Positions 1 through 9,764 of a stretch of DNA of 64,000 nt are shown here, in pieces; within the stretch, counting starts at the first letter, position 1; every line of letters begins with the position of its first letter. A program made the position numbers and the translations under genes. Below the pieces are notes generated by a model. That model was not told the DNA's origin and ran no database searches. It saw only the letters and a list, made by a program, of their open reading frames with translations. Source of the DNA: Pseudomonas baetica (GTDB taxonomy: Bacteria > Pseudomonadota > Gammaproteobacteria > Pseudomonadales > Pseudomonadaceae); the NCBI RefSeq assembly GCF_002813455.1, contig NZ_PHHE01000001.1, positions 6,045,001-6,109,000 of the forward strand. The letters are read 5' to 3'.

Positions 1-696
1 GATTACTCGACCAGCCGAGCGCAAGAGGTACCGTCGCGCCTGCTCGAAGGTTATCGCGGCTATCTGATGACCGACGATTACGCCGGCTATAACGCCTTGG
101 GCGCGCAGGCTGGTGTCGAACGTTTAGGCTGCTGGGCACATGCGCGACGCAAGTTTGTCGAGGCGCAAAAAGTGCAACCCAAGGGCAAAACCGGGCGTGC
201 CGATATAGCCCTGAATCTGATCAACAAGCTGTACGGTATCGAGCGAGATTTAAAAGAAGTCGGCGATGAACATCGCCATGAAGGTCGACAGCAAAACAGC
301 CTGCCAGTCCTGGCGCAGTTACGCGCCTGGCTGGAGAGAACGCAGCCTCAGGTGACGGCGCAAAACGCGCTGGGCAAAGCCATCAGTTATCTGGCCAGCA
401 ACTGGGACAAGTTAGTGCGCTACACCGAAGCCGGTTCTTTGCCGATCGACAACAACGCAGCAGAGCGTGCGATCAGGCCCTTCGTAATAGGGCGCAAGAA
501 CTGGCTGTTCAGCGACACGCCCAAAGGCGCGACGGCCAGTGCTCAACTTTACAGTTTGGTCGAGACGGCTAAAGCCAACGGCCAAGAGCCCTATGCGTGG
601 CTGCGCCACGCACTTGAACGATTGCCGCAAGCCGCAGCGGTAGAGGACTTCGAAGCCTTGCTGCCGTGGAACTGCACTCCGCAAATACCAAGATAA
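1..696 (+). CDS. IS66-family transposase, C-terminal part
   Basis: The frame is open from base 1, so the gene begins before the window and 231 codons are visible. It has the C-terminal half of the IS66 DDE transposase: the block [19 protein letters not shown] (bases about 448-505) is the family hallmark around the catalytic Glu, and the protein ends in the usual LPWN-containing tail. It would cut and join the ends of its own insertion sequence. The right end of the element lies about 40 bases downstream. Only the 3' end is seen, so whether the rest (tnpA, tnpB and the start of tnpC) is intact cannot be judged. Confidence 0.93.
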   Translation, partial: DYSTSRAQEVPSRLLEGYRGYLMTDDYAGYNALGAQAGVERLGCWAHARRKFVEAQKVQPKGKTGRADIALNLINKLYGIERDLKEVGDEHRHEGRQQNSLPVLAQLRAWLERTQPQVTAQNALGKAISYLASNWDKLVRYTEAGSLPIDNNAAERAIRPFVIGRKNWLFSDTPKGATASAQLYSLVETAKANGQEPYAWLRHALERLPQAAAVEDFEALLPWNCTPQIPR

Positions 697-718
697 CTAT
701 ACGCCCCGCCTTTAAAAT

Positions 719-740
719 GTGGGGTTCATGGATCGCATAC
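719..740. repeat. Right terminal inverted repeat of the IS66 element
   Basis: GTGGGGTTCATGGATCGCAT followed by AC lies just after the transposase stop. IS66 elements typically end in a sequence of this kind, beginning GTA(T/A)GCG when read inward from the tip. The opposite-strand phage gene loses its natural reading frame exactly here and stops inside the repeat. The left repeat and the 8-bp target duplication are outside the window. Confidence 0.7.
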
Positions 741-1088
741 CTTCTTGGCCAGAGCGTGAAGGGCGTTACCGCGGAACACGGTGGGGCTGATCCCGCGATC
801 CAAGCAGTTGAGGATGTAATGCCAGTCGCAGTCGGCGACAAACTCCGCGACGGTGCGCGGGCCCATGCCACCCCAGTAGGCGTTCCAGCTGTTGTCCCAG
901 CAGTTGATCGTGATCTTGCCCTGGGCGGTCTGATAGCTCGGGTCGGATTCAGTAGGGCAGTCGCGGCGGCCGAAGTCCTCGAGGAACACGGTAATCGCGT
1001 CGAGACGCGGCGCGCCGGTGATCACCAGCTTCGTGACTGTCGAACGCTCAACTTTCAGCGGTTCGGCCGGTTTGTTTTCTGTGGGCAT
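726..1088 (-). pseudogene. Phage protein of unknown function, 3' end removed by IS66
   Basis: The reading frame of 120 codons starts at an ATG and is phage-coded to about base 741. The last five codons and the stop lie inside the IS66 end, so the natural C-terminus is missing. The protein is Trp-rich (WDNSWNAYWGGMG, residues about 63-75) and resembles a hypothetical protein I recall from Pseudomonas prophages, with no known function. It belongs to the leftward early arm of the prophage. The lost part would be on the other side of the insertion sequence, outside the window. Confidence 0.65.
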
Positions 1089-1146
1089 GGGGTGTCCTCG
1101 ATGCTTAAGGTAAACTCAAAAGTAGAATTAAAAAGGAGAGATGTTC

Positions 1147-1827
1147 ATGGGAAGATTGCTTGCTCTAATAGGGATTGCGCTTACGGTTTTATATGCTGTT
1201 TTCAGCTGGTGGCTAATTGGTGATCGCGTTCATACATTGCAGTCAATGGATCTCAATGAGGTTGGAGACTTTTTGGCTGGGGCTTTCGGCCCTGTTGCAA
1301 TCCTCTGGCTTGTCCTCGGGTACTTCCAACAGGGTATAGAATTGCGCCAAGGTACCGCAGCTTTGAACTTCCAAGGCGAGGAATTAAGAAACGCTGTCGA
1401 GCAGCAGCGGCTGTTGGCAACTGTTTCATTGAAAACACTTGAGCATGAGCGTGAAGCCAGGCTTGAAGAGGCTGTTCGATATCGACAGAGCCTCCGTCCG
1501 ATTCTTCATCTACAGGGAGTAGGAGTTGAATTTGAGGACGGCTACTGGAAGGCGAGCTGTAGGCTGTTCAATGACGGAGCCCAAATATACGGCTTAACGC
1601 TGGTGCTTCATAAAGGCGGAAATGAGCATCATTTCGCAACTTTTAGAACTTTAGAACGAAGCGGTATGGTTGAATTCAAATGTATCTGGCATAAGGATTC
1701 TCCGGGTGATGTAGTTGCTATTGAAGTTATCTATAGGGAGCGCGATGCCGCAGAAGGAACTTGTAGGTTTATTCCTGATAGTGATGTCGACGTGGGAGCT
1801 ATTGGCTTCGTCCGTGAAGAAGGTTAG
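1147..1827 (+). CDS. Two-helix membrane protein with cytoplasmic coiled coil, unknown
   Basis: Not recognised. The ATG at 1147 is preferred because AGGAG at 1134-1138 lies 8 bases upstream; the ATG at 1141 is only 2 bases away. The 226-residue product has a hydrophobic segment at about residues 2-21, a second at about 43-60 (FGPVAILWLVLGYF), then a charged, probably coiled-coil stretch (about 75-118) and a soluble C-terminal domain. It is AT-richer than the flanking phage genes and points against them, suggesting a separately acquired cargo gene. It overlaps the convergent small gene at 1824-1979 by 4 bases. Role unknown; exclusion or defence at the membrane is only a guess. Confidence 0.7.
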   Translation: MGRLLALIGIALTVLYAVFSWWLIGDRVHTLQSMDLNEVGDFLAGAFGPVAILWLVLGYFQQGIELRQGTAALNFQGEELRNAVEQQRLLATVSLKTLEHEREARLEEAVRYRQSLRPILHLQGVGVEFEDGYWKASCRLFNDGAQIYGLTLVLHKGGNEHHFATFRTLERSGMVEFKCIWHKDSPGDVVAIEVIYRERDAAEGTCRFIPDSDVDVGAIGFVREEG

Positions 1828-1979
1828 TCGCCACAAAAACACTCAATGTCTTCTGAGGGATATTCGAAATCAAAGTCGGTCTCCCGGGAACGTTGCTCGG
1901 CAGACCAGCCCATCGTCTTGTAATCAGCGTGATCCTGCCGGAACACCTGGCCAAACCGTTCTTCGGTGCCTGACCACAT
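1824..1979 (-). CDS. Small acidic phage protein, hypothetical
   Basis: A 51-codon frame from ATG at 1979 to the stop at 1824-1826. The protein is acidic (ends EYPSEDIECFCGD) and has coding-like third positions, in contrast to the basic overlapping frame of 1799-2047. No convincing ribosome-binding site is seen directly before the ATG; a GAAAGGAAA lies about 30 bases further upstream, so the start is uncertain. It reads in the leftward phage direction. No function can be assigned. Confidence 0.4.
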   Translation of the reverse strand: MWSGTEERFGQVFRQDHADYKTMGWSAEQRSRETDFDFEYPSEDIECFCGD

Positions 1980-2114
1980 GACCCGCGACGGGTCGTTTCG
2001 TTGTGAGTTTCCTTTCTTTTGGCGTAGTGGCGTCCTTTGCCGGGCATGCCCGGGCGGTGGAGGGTGGCTAGAGATCAGCTACAGTTGAATGGTCATTCAC
2101 AAGGAGCGCTGAAA

Positions 2115-2360
2115 ATGACGTGTTTGATTTGCATGTCCGAGGATAAATCTGTGGGGTTTGGTGGGACTTTGGTGGAAAGGGTCTGTTCGCAGTGCGGTCG
2201 TTACGGCATCCAAAGCGCACTGATTGAGCAAATGGAAAAGCTAGGCCAGAGGTTTCACATAGGTCGCACCAGAGACTATCTGGTCATGCGCATTGAAAGC
2301 GGGGAAAACCCTTGGATCACTCCGGTCGACATCAACAATTACAGCCTACTCGACTCTTAA
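2115..2360 (+). CDS. Small zinc-ribbon-like protein, hypothetical
   Basis: The start is ATG 2115, with AAGGAG at 2101-2106 eight bases upstream. The 81-residue product has a CxxC pair near the N-terminus (CLIC, residues 3-6) and a second one (CSQC, about 27-30), a spacing typical of a small zinc-binding ribbon, followed by a helical region. It points rightward between leftward phage genes. A role as a nucleic-acid-binding or host-modulating phage protein is possible but not shown. Confidence 0.65.
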   Translation: MTCLICMSEDKSVGFGGTLVERVCSQCGRYGIQSALIEQMEKLGQRFHIGRTRDYLVMRIESGENPWITPVDINNYSLLDS

Positions 2361-2394
2361 CTACGCCCTAGATCTTCGGAGCGATAGCGCTAGA

Positions 2395-3171
2395 TCAGAA
2401 GCTCGCCGATATTGCTAGGTGGTCATCGCCGCCGCGCGCAATGCCGGCATGCAGGTCCACCCTGCGGCCGGCGAGTATTCCCGCAATTTGCGCATTCAGG
2501 TCGATATCGACATCGCGCGCTTTGCGGGCTTTGCCCACGCCTTTGTTTGCGAGGTACGCGGTGATCAGCGCCTTGTCTTGCGCTTCGACGGCAATGATGT
2601 CGCGGCCGCCGCTTGCTGAGGCGATATCAATTTCGCCTTTCGGCACAAGGGCGCTCAGCTTTCCGTAAACCTCGTTGACCCATGCCAGGGCGAAGTGGTC
2701 GCCTGCTGTTTCAGCTGAGTACGAGCTGCGGTGCAATCCCGCACGCACCGCAGCGACGTATTGCTTGCGAGCAAATTTCAGCTTTGTCAGCAGCGCCTCG
2801 AACGCATACAGCGCGATGTGCTGGGCAGGTGTCACTCCCACGAAGGATGTTCTGGCGATGATCCGATCCTTTTCCTTGCAGTACTGCCGACCGTACAGTG
2901 AGGTGCACCCGAAAACGTGGGCAACTGCTCCGCTCAGGTTCCGCTCCCACGTCGGCAGGCGCTCGACCCGGGAGAATTGCGACTCGACTTCGCCGACGTC
3001 GCTCAAATTCACATCCATTTCGGTCAGCCGATACTCGCGCATCAGCGCCTGGGCCTGCCGAAGCGCCGTCGCCGCCTCGTTCTCGTTGGCGCTCTGGGCC
3101 AGTGCAAGGCACTGCTTGATCTTGCGGATCGCGCGCTCGAGTTTCTTTTCGTCGATCTGTTGTGCGGACAT
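2395..3171 (-). CDS. DUF2786 domain protein
   Basis: 258 residues from ATG 3171, with GAGGA about 7 bases upstream. The N-terminal 45 residues (KLERAIRKIKQCLALAQSAN, then ALRQAQALMREYRL) match the short helical DUF2786 domain common in phage and plasmid proteins; the rest corresponds to the less characterised domain that usually follows it. Function is unknown; these proteins are often found in the early or accessory regions of temperate phages. GC-rich and in the leftward early orientation, it is probably an authentic phage gene. Confidence 0.85.
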   Translation of the reverse strand: MSAQQIDEKKLERAIRKIKQCLALAQSANENEAATALRQAQALMREYRLTEMDVNLSDVGEVESQFSRVERLPTWERNLSGAVAHVFGCTSLYGRQYCKEKDRIIARTSFVGVTPAQHIALYAFEALLTKLKFARKQYVAAVRAGLHRSSYSAETAGDHFALAWVNEVYGKLSALVPKGEIDIASASGGRDIIAVEAQDKALITAYLANKGVGKARKARDVDIDLNAQIAGILAGRRVDLHAGIARGGDDHLAISASF

Positions 3172-3237
3172 AGGGGATCCTCGCTGATGGCGTTTTGATT
3201 CGGCATAATCGCTTGACGGATCAAACGGGATATTTGC

Positions 3238-3942
3238 ATGAAGCAGGATTGGGTTATCTGGACTGGGTGTGGATTATTATTTTGCGCTGGAGCAATTTGG
3301 GGTGGGGGGCGGCTTGATATTGCGTTTTTTAAAGTCGCAAATATTCACGATTTATTTGAAATATTCTCGTCGCTTGCTACGGTAGCAGCGGTTTTCCTTG
3401 CTTTTTCTGGTGTTAATGCCTGGCGCCAACAGCTTGGTGCGCAATCGGATCACGCTCTAGCGCAACGTGTTGCGATTGCAGCACTTAAATATAAAGAAAT
3501 ATCTCGGTCAGCATATGACGACGCACTATTTTCTGTGACGCAGTTTCGGTACGGATTGGAGAGCGTGCCGGAATCTGTTCTTGATAGATACATTGCGGGC
3601 ATGGAGGATAATTTAAAGGCAAATAAAAACTCCAAGGCTGAGTTCTGTGCAGTGTTGCTAGAGTCCCGAGCACTTTGGGGGGCTGGCTTTTCAGAGAAGT
3701 ACGATGAGCTTCTGGCTTTAACGGATGATTTTTACGGCTGTATTCAGGTATTTATAAAGTGGGCCAGACTCGATCCAAACGATAGCTTTATCCAAGCATT
3801 TCAATCTGCAATGCAAAGGCACTATGACTACTTTGAAAGGCAAGAGTGGCTTATACCAATTGCCGAAAAACTACCAAAATTTGATGAGCTGACTCGATCA
3901 GCAGATGCGGAACTTAGGGAGAAACTATTCGGATCCAGTTAG
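3238..3942 (+). CDS. Two-helix membrane protein with soluble C-terminal domain, unknown
   Basis: 234 residues. Hydrophobic segments at about residues 6-24 (VIWTGCGLLFCAGAIWGG) and 41-60 (IFSSLATVAAVFLAFSGV), then a mostly helical hydrophilic domain. Layout is the same as the gene at 1147: two membrane helices close to the N-terminus and a cytoplasmic tail, but I see no clear sequence similarity between them. Distinctly AT-rich relative to the flanking GC-rich genes and opposite to them in strand, so likely acquired separately. Not recognised; a membrane-anchored exclusion or sensor role is speculation. Confidence 0.75.
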   Translation: MKQDWVIWTGCGLLFCAGAIWGGGRLDIAFFKVANIHDLFEIFSSLATVAAVFLAFSGVNAWRQQLGAQSDHALAQRVAIAALKYKEISRSAYDDALFSVTQFRYGLESVPESVLDRYIAGMEDNLKANKNSKAEFCAVLLESRALWGAGFSEKYDELLALTDDFYGCIQVFIKWARLDPNDSFIQAFQSAMQRHYDYFERQEWLIPIAEKLPKFDELTRSADAELREKLFGSS

Positions 3943-4011
3943 CATCTCCTCGCCGGCTGGCGTGATTCGTAAAAGTGGGGTAAACAACGTTGAAACTTTT
4001 GGAGCTTGAGA

Positions 4012-4290
4012 ATGGAAAACCTGAAGGCCTTTTTCACGTTCGTACTGTGTGCCAGCTCAGTCATCTCATGTGCGCTTTGGGTGCGCTCCGCAACAGTAAA
4101 AGCTCCGTATGTGCCGAAGCGAGATGAAAGCGGAATGTGGGAGGCGAGTATTTCCGTTCAAACAGAAAGCGGTCATTTCGACGTGCTCGAAACCGCAGAG
4201 CTTCAAACAAAGTGGAATAAATGGGCTGCTGGATTTGCAGCGATTGCGGCGGTGAGCCAAGCGATCCTTGCCTACATCCCGGCGCCGTAG
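4012..4290 (+). CDS. Small membrane protein, hypothetical
   Basis: ATG 4012 is preferred, with GGAG at 4001-4004 seven bases upstream. The 92-residue product has a hydrophobic N-terminal helix (about 6-24) that could be an anchor or signal, a polar middle, and a second hydrophobic stretch near the C-terminus (about 69-90). It follows the gene at 3238-3942 in the same direction and may share its transcript. Not recognised. Confidence 0.6.
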   Translation: MENLKAFFTFVLCASSVISCALWVRSATVKAPYVPKRDESGMWEASISVQTESGHFDVLETAELQTKWNKWAAGFAAIAAVSQAILAYIPAP

Positions 4291-4302
4291 TCGAGACGCG
4301 GT

Positions 4303-4704
4303 TCAGGCGCGCCGGACTTTGAAATGGAGCATCGCTCTGATGCTGTGGCAGTAATCCTGAAGCCGCTCGTAGGCTTTGTATTTAGCCTGACCTCGAGTTG
4401 CTGCCCACACCTTGACCAGATCTTCGCGGGCTTCTCGGTTCCAGTCGAGATCGTCCCAGTCATGCTTGAAAGGCAGGACCAGCCATTCTTTCAGCGGCAG
4501 CGTCTCGGCCATTTCGCCGTACTGCATTTCGTGGGTGGGATGGTGGTTTCTGATCCGCTTCTTCGGATCTTCGTCCAGCACCACGCCGATGTAATGACCG
4601 CGATCTGCCAGGATGACGCCGGGCTTGCCGTAGGCGATGACGCGGCGGCCGATTTCGGCGGGCACCTGATAGTGCTGCCGGACGTATGCGCAGTTGTGGC
4701 TCAT
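4303..4704 (-). CDS. Phage hypothetical protein
   Basis: 133 residues, GC-rich, leftward. The product is soluble, with a beta-rich N-terminal half (GRRVIAYGKPGVILADRGHY, residues about 19-38), and a Trp- and charge-rich C-terminal half. It looks like a conserved hypothetical protein that I remember from Pseudomonas prophages but cannot name. Convergent with the small membrane-protein gene ending at 4290. Confidence 0.7.
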   Translation of the reverse strand: MSHNCAYVRQHYQVPAEIGRRVIAYGKPGVILADRGHYIGVVLDEDPKKRIRNHHPTHEMQYGEMAETLPLKEWLVLPFKHDWDDLDWNREAREDLVKVWAATRGQAKYKAYERLQDYCHSIRAMLHFKVRRA

Positions 4705-4793
4705 GGATTATCTCCAGTCAGGCGCCGCCCTTCGGTTACCGATGGTGGCAATATGAAATTGAATAGGGTATCTATGATTTCTTTGGGAGCGGA

Positions 4794-5204
4794 ATGGGCA
4801 TGGAAGTGAAGCTTGATGAATTTATCACAGCGTTTTTTGCGAACGCGGATTGGACTAGTATTGTTTTGGCTGCCAGCCTTGCGGGGTTTAGTGTTTACAG
4901 ATATTTCTCTATAAAGAAGGATGAATTTGAAGCCCGGGAGTTCGAAAATTACCACCGCATGGTTCAGAGCCTAGTTAGAGGTCCCGACGAGGATCGAAAA
5001 CCATATATCGACGCTCAAATTGCGGTGATTTTTGAGCTCAGATTCATGAAGAAGTATCACTCCGTGACACTCAGGATACTTGAGCGTTCTCTGCCTGGAT
5101 GGAGGGCGAGCAAAACGTCATTCGTCGACAGTGTTGCAAACGAAGCGCAGATGACAATTGACTATATAGTTCGCAAAAGAGGAGGGGCGATCAAGAACTG
5201 TTAA
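4794..5204 (+). CDS. Single-helix membrane protein, hypothetical
   Basis: 136 residues from ATG 4794; ATG 4800 is an equally possible start, since a GGGAG lies 4 or 10 bases upstream respectively. One hydrophobic segment (about residues 18-36, WTSIVLAASLAGFSVYRYFS) is followed by a basic and charged, probably helical cytoplasmic domain. AT-rich, rightward, between leftward phage genes. It shares the membrane-anchor-plus-soluble-tail design of the genes at 1147 and 3238. Not recognised. Confidence 0.65.
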   Translation: MGMEVKLDEFITAFFANADWTSIVLAASLAGFSVYRYFSIKKDEFEAREFENYHRMVQSLVRGPDEDRKPYIDAQIAVIFELRFMKKYHSVTLRILERSLPGWRASKTSFVDSVANEAQMTIDYIVRKRGGAIKNC

Positions 5205-5238
5205 CTTCTTTTTCCGAATAGAGAGACATTCGAACTGA

Positions 5239-5553
5239 CTAACTCTCTTCGGCGTCGAGCCGTAATGCTTGGCGCTGGCCATGGCTGTAGAGTTGATGCG
5301 CCACGTTTTCGTCAATGACGATTTCGTGGCGCGGATAACGCAAGAACTCGATCAGCTCGTCGTCGCCCATCAAGTCCATCTTCATGATGGCGATCTGCAA
5401 GACTTCGCTGATGATCGACACCTGGCCGCGCAGCCGAATACGCTCCATGGCCTGCTCGATGCCTGGCCTGACCTTGTGCCGCAATTCCTTCTCGGCGACC
5501 GCCAGCCGCTTCTGCGCAGCCTTGGCCGATCGTTCCTGAACAGTCTTCGCCAT
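5239..5553 (-). CDS. Phage hypothetical protein
   Basis: 104 residues, highly charged and helical (many Lys, Arg and Glu in the first 50 residues), GC-rich and leftward. It lies in a probable operon with the genes at 5635-5943 and 5940-6242, driven from PL near 6,560. No family recognised. Confidence 0.65.
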   Translation of the reverse strand: MAKTVQERSAKAAQKRLAVAEKELRHKVRPGIEQAMERIRLRGQVSIISEVLQIAIMKMDLMGDDELIEFLRYPRHEIVIDENVAHQLYSHGQRQALRLDAEES

Positions 5554-5634
5554 GGCCTACCTCTTCAATTCCGCTGGCCGGTAAGTCCAGCCAGGTCTGT
5601 CGTTTGCGATGTTGCACCTGCCGGGTGATACGCC

Positions 5635-5943
5635 TCATGAATCGACAAACTTGAACTTGTTCTCGCTGGCGATCAGCGCAACCCGCTTGACGTGCATATG
5701 CAGGGCCTTGGCTGTCTCGCGGATGGTTTTACCAGCTTCGGCCAGCTCGCGCACCTTTGGGGCGATCTTGTTGCGCTCGACACGCAGGCGGTCGTGGTGC
5801 GGGGTGGAAGCCAACTTCGGATCGCCGCTGAATCCGATGGGGATTTGCTGAGCCTTGCCGCCGCCGCTGAAGAACTGATCCAGCTGCTCGTTCAGATTTG
5901 CGACGATGCAGTCGCGGGGATTGGGTTGTGGTAGGCCGATCAA
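5635..5943 (-). CDS. Phage protein with HTH-like C-terminus, hypothetical
   Basis: 102 residues. The C-terminal part (residues about 60-95: KVRELAEAGKTIRETAKALH) reads like a short helix-turn-helix of the kind seen in resolvase and phage DNA-binding proteins, so DNA binding is plausible but not proven. Its start overlaps the end of the upstream gene by 4 bases (5940-5943), indicating translational coupling within the leftward operon. Confidence 0.7.
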   Translation of the reverse strand: MIGLPQPNPRDCIVANLNEQLDQFFSGGGKAQQIPIGFSGDPKLASTPHHDRLRVERNKIAPKVRELAEAGKTIRETAKALHMHVKRVALIASENKFKFVDS

Positions 5944-6242
5944 TGCACACCCTCCGCCAGGCGATTGGCCTGCTTCTCGAATGCGATCGCCATGTTCAGT
6001 GCTACCTGATAGTTGAAGCGGAAAGCCTTTGTCTTGCCGGTGACCAGGTCAACGATGTGGTAGGCATTGCCGACCGACTTCACCTGGAAGCGCACTTTCT
6101 TATCCGACGCTGCCAGACCAGCAAGGCGGGCGAATTCTCCACGGGCTGCGTGGGTGCGAATCAACAAGGCGTCGAGAACTTCCCGGCGCTGCTGCATCAG
6201 AGGGTGCATTTCGACCTGAGCAATTTCTGTTGCGTGCTTCAT
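5940..6242 (-). CDS. Phage hypothetical protein
   Basis: 100 residues, soluble, with a helical N-terminal half and a beta-like stretch (VRFQVKSVGNAYHIVDLVTG) in the second half. It is the first well-supported gene of the leftward early operon and overlaps the next one by 4 bases. By position it is comparable to the early PL genes of lambdoid phages, but no sequence family was recognised. Confidence 0.7.
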   Translation of the reverse strand: MKHATEIAQVEMHPLMQQRREVLDALLIRTHAARGEFARLAGLAASDKKVRFQVKSVGNAYHIVDLVTGKTKAFRFNYQVALNMAIAFEKQANRLAEGVH

Positions 6243-6262
6243 GGTTGATTACCTATCGGTTG

Positions 6263-6433
6263 TCATCCCAAGCAGCCCTCGCGAGAAGGCTGCTCAGTGA
6301 TGCTTTCCGTTTCTCGCTGCACTTCGACGCCGGAGTCCTCGCTCTGCCCGCTGCCGCTACTGGCGTCACATCGGGTGGCTGTGCAACTTTGCGTGCTCTC
6401 ATGAGGGAGCCCGGCCAGTTCCAGAGCTGGCAT
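6263..6433 (-). CDS. Possible small leader gene of the PL operon
   Basis: A 56-codon frame from ATG 6433 to the stop at 6263-6265. The frame stays open upstream to about 6553 without an ATG or GTG, so the true start may differ. The product is acidic and Ser/Glu-rich (SEDSGVEVQRETESITEQPS), which is more like a protein than a random frame. No ribosome-binding site is clear. If real, it is the first gene after PL. Confidence 0.35.
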   Translation of the reverse strand: MPALELAGLPHESTQSCTATRCDASSGSGQSEDSGVEVQRETESITEQPSREGCLG

Positions 6434-6555
6434 GGGGATCGAAATTTGTGTTTCGCGCTGTTCCCGTTGCCGGGGATCGATCCGCGAAGATTCCAGATTG
6501 TGAAAGAGCGGCGCGGCTTTCGCTGCTGGGCCGTTGTTGTCCGGCTTGGGGAATA

Positions 6556-6598
6556 AAAGTAGCAGTGCTGCTTTTTAAGGTAAATAGCGCTGCTAATA
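6556..6598 (-). promoter_or_regulatory. Leftward early promoter PL with two CI-type operators
   Basis: On the minus strand, TTTACC (6579-6584) and TACTTT (6556-6561) are 17 bases apart and read as -35 and -10. The spacer contains AGCAGCACTGCT, and a second half-conserved site (TTAGCAGCGCTA, 6586-6597) lies just upstream of the -35. The spacer matches the PR spacer at 12858-12874 in 15 of 17 positions, so both should be bound by the CI repressor encoded at 12006-12794. Confidence 0.7.
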
Positions 6599-6613
6599 AT
6601 ATTTTCTGCGCGC

Positions 6614-6640
6614 GTAAAAAAACCCGCACTGGGCGGGTTT
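6614..6640 (-). terminator. Rho-independent terminator of the chemoreceptor gene
   Basis: Read on the minus strand: stem AACCCGC...GCGGGTT with a short loop, followed by a run of Ts. It lies directly after the stop of the leftward chemoreceptor gene at 6659 and separates it from PL. Confidence 0.8.
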
Positions 6641-6658
6641 CTTGCGGAAATTGTTTAG

Positions 6659-8224
6659 CTAACGGTTAAAGCGCTCAACCAACGAATACTGCGTAGACGC
6701 TGTCTTGGTCAACTCCTTGTTTAGGTTTGCCGATTCGTGTGCTTGCCCGGAAGTTTGGTCGGCTAAGTGGGCGATCGTTGTGATGTTGCGACTGATTTCC
6801 TCGGCCACGGCGCTTTGCTCTTCCGTGGCAGCAGCAATCTGCGTGGTCATGTCCGTGATATTGGAGACCGCCTCGCTGATACCCACCAAGGCTTTGTCCG
6901 CCTCAAGTACCCAAGAAACGCCTTCTTGGGCTTGGCGGTGACCGCTTTCCATTGTTTGTACCGCGTTGTTGGACGAAGTCTGTAGCTTGGTTATCAGATC
7001 ATGGATCTGAGTAGTCGATTGCGAAGTGCGCTGGGCTAATTGGCGAACCTCATCAGCTACTACCGCGAAGCCTCGGCCCATGTCGCCAGCGCGCGCAGCC
7101 TCGATTGCGGCATTCAGCGCCAATAGATTGGTTTGATCGGCGATGCCTTTGATTACGTCGACGACTGTGCCTATTTCGCTACTGTCCTTGGCCAACTGTG
7201 CGACCGTCAGGCTTGTTTCGCCAACAACAGCAGAGAGCCGCTCGATAGCCTCACGGGTATCCCGAGCCACATCACGACCTCGACTGGTCAGCTGGTTGGC
7301 TTGTTGGGTAGCATCAGCCGTCCTCTGGACGTGGCTGGCAACTTCCTGGGTGGTTGCAGCCATCTGATTGACCGCGGCAGAGACTTGCTCTGTTTCTACA
7401 CGCTGGCGATCCAGGCCTTTCGAGCTGACCGCGGCAAGCACGTCGGATTGCTCCGCCAGCGTACTGAGTTGTTCGGCCGTGTCTTGCAGGCGTGTCAGAC
7501 AAGTTTTCAGGCGCGAAGTCTGACTGACGAAGGCTGTCTCCAAACGGGCTTCTGGCCCGCTTGCATCGCTGTACATCTGAGCGATCAATGCGTCGGAGGT
7601 GGAGGGTTCGGCCATCTGCAAGAGCCGCAGAGTTCCTCGAGTCTGCCAGCGCGAAGAGAGCAACCCGATCGGCAATGCTGTGCCTATAGCCATGGCTGTA
7701 GCTATAGGTGCGCTGAGGAACAAACCGAATGAGGAGCCTGCCAAACCAATGGCTATATACGGCAGGCATTTCGTTAGAGCGGGTAGCCAGCGGTCCTGAA
7801 GAGGGATTGCCGACTTTCCCTGACTGATGCGCTTATATAGGGATTCAGCGCGGCGTATCTGATCAGTAGTTGGTTTCACTCTGACTGATTCAAAGCCCAC
7901 CACCTGGCAGCCTTCAAATATTGGGGTGACGTAGGCGTTGACCCAGTAATGATCTCCATTTCTGGAGCGGTTCTTAACGATGCCCATCCATGGCCTGCCT
8001 TGCTTAAGGGCAGTCCACATATGGGCAAAGACAGCAGGGGGGACGTCAGGATGACGGACGATATTTTGAGGAGCACCAATTAGATCGGCTTTATCAAAAC
8101 CGCTGATCTCTACAAAGGCGTCATTGCAGTACGTAATGACTCCTCGAGCATCTGTCGTCGAGATGAGCTTTTGCTGAGGTGCGAGTGAAATCTCACGCTG
8201 TGTTACGGGCTGATTGTTTCTCAT
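6659..8224 (-). CDS. aer: Aer-type PAS chemoreceptor (methyl-accepting chemotaxis protein)
   Basis: ATG 8224 gives 521 residues and begins [12 protein letters not shown], the usual start of Pseudomonas Aer proteins; the longer frame to 8320 is less likely. A PAS domain lies at about residues 15-115 ([20 protein letters not shown]), a hydrophobic hairpin at about 150-195 anchors it in the membrane, and the signalling domain fills residues about 250-521 with the conserved hairpin tip [20 protein letters not shown]. Aer senses redox or energy state through PAS-bound FAD and signals to CheA/CheW. It lies between PL and cI of the prophage, an unusual place for a chemoreceptor, and has its own terminator. 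Confidence 0.92.
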   Translation of the reverse strand: MRNNQPVTQREISLAPQQKLISTTDARGVITYCNDAFVEISGFDKADLIGAPQNIVRHPDVPPAVFAHMWTALKQGRPWMGIVKNRSRNGDHYWVNAYVTPIFEGCQVVGFESVRVKPTTDQIRRAESLYKRISQGKSAIPLQDRWLPALTKCLPYIAIGLAGSSFGLFLSAPIATAMAIGTALPIGLLSSRWQTRGTLRLLQMAEPSTSDALIAQMYSDASGPEARLETAFVSQTSRLKTCLTRLQDTAEQLSTLAEQSDVLAAVSSKGLDRQRVETEQVSAAVNQMAATTQEVASHVQRTADATQQANQLTSRGRDVARDTREAIERLSAVVGETSLTVAQLAKDSSEIGTVVDVIKGIADQTNLLALNAAIEAARAGDMGRGFAVVADEVRQLAQRTSQSTTQIHDLITKLQTSSNNAVQTMESGHRQAQEGVSWVLEADKALVGISEAVSNITDMTTQIAAATEEQSAVAEEISRNITTIAHLADQTSGQAHESANLNKELTKTASTQYSLVERFNR

Positions 8225-8601
8225 TCCGATGACTCCATGGTTCCTTAGGAAGTCATCGGCCAAAGCGGAAATAAGGTGAGCGTATTTTAGAAAAAATCTT
8301 TTAATAACAATGAGTTGCATTTAATTCGTTCGGTATTTTGGATCCAAGTTTCTACCGTAGATATGCTTTTGATTTTGATCGGGAAAAGACCTCCGTTGCC
8401 TAGGTGAAATTGGCAAATCACCAGGTATCCGCCACAAGTGACGATCGAAAACGGTATGCGCCGGCCGCCCGGTTCAAATTACGTGAAGAGACCGAAATCC
8501 GTGTGGGCGTTGAGCAGTAGTGTGACGGACTGCTGGGTGTAGTGGTCTAATGAAACCGGACACCCATTTAGGCGAGAATGCTCGCCAGATAGAGGTGTCT
8601 G

Positions 8602-9764
<1,163 letters not shown>

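Noticed and set aside
1799..2047. 82-codon minus frame starting MPGKGRHYAKRKETHNE
   Set aside because: Basic, low-complexity composition typical of an antisense shadow; the acidic 51-codon frame at 1824-1979 looks more like a gene, though neither is certain.
2040..2053. 14-bp palindrome CCGGGCATGCCCGG
   Set aside because: Single copy, no partner or gene context to support a function.
8225..8320. Longer N-terminus of the chemoreceptor
   Set aside because: The extra 32 residues have no counterpart in Aer proteins, which start at [11 protein letters not shown].
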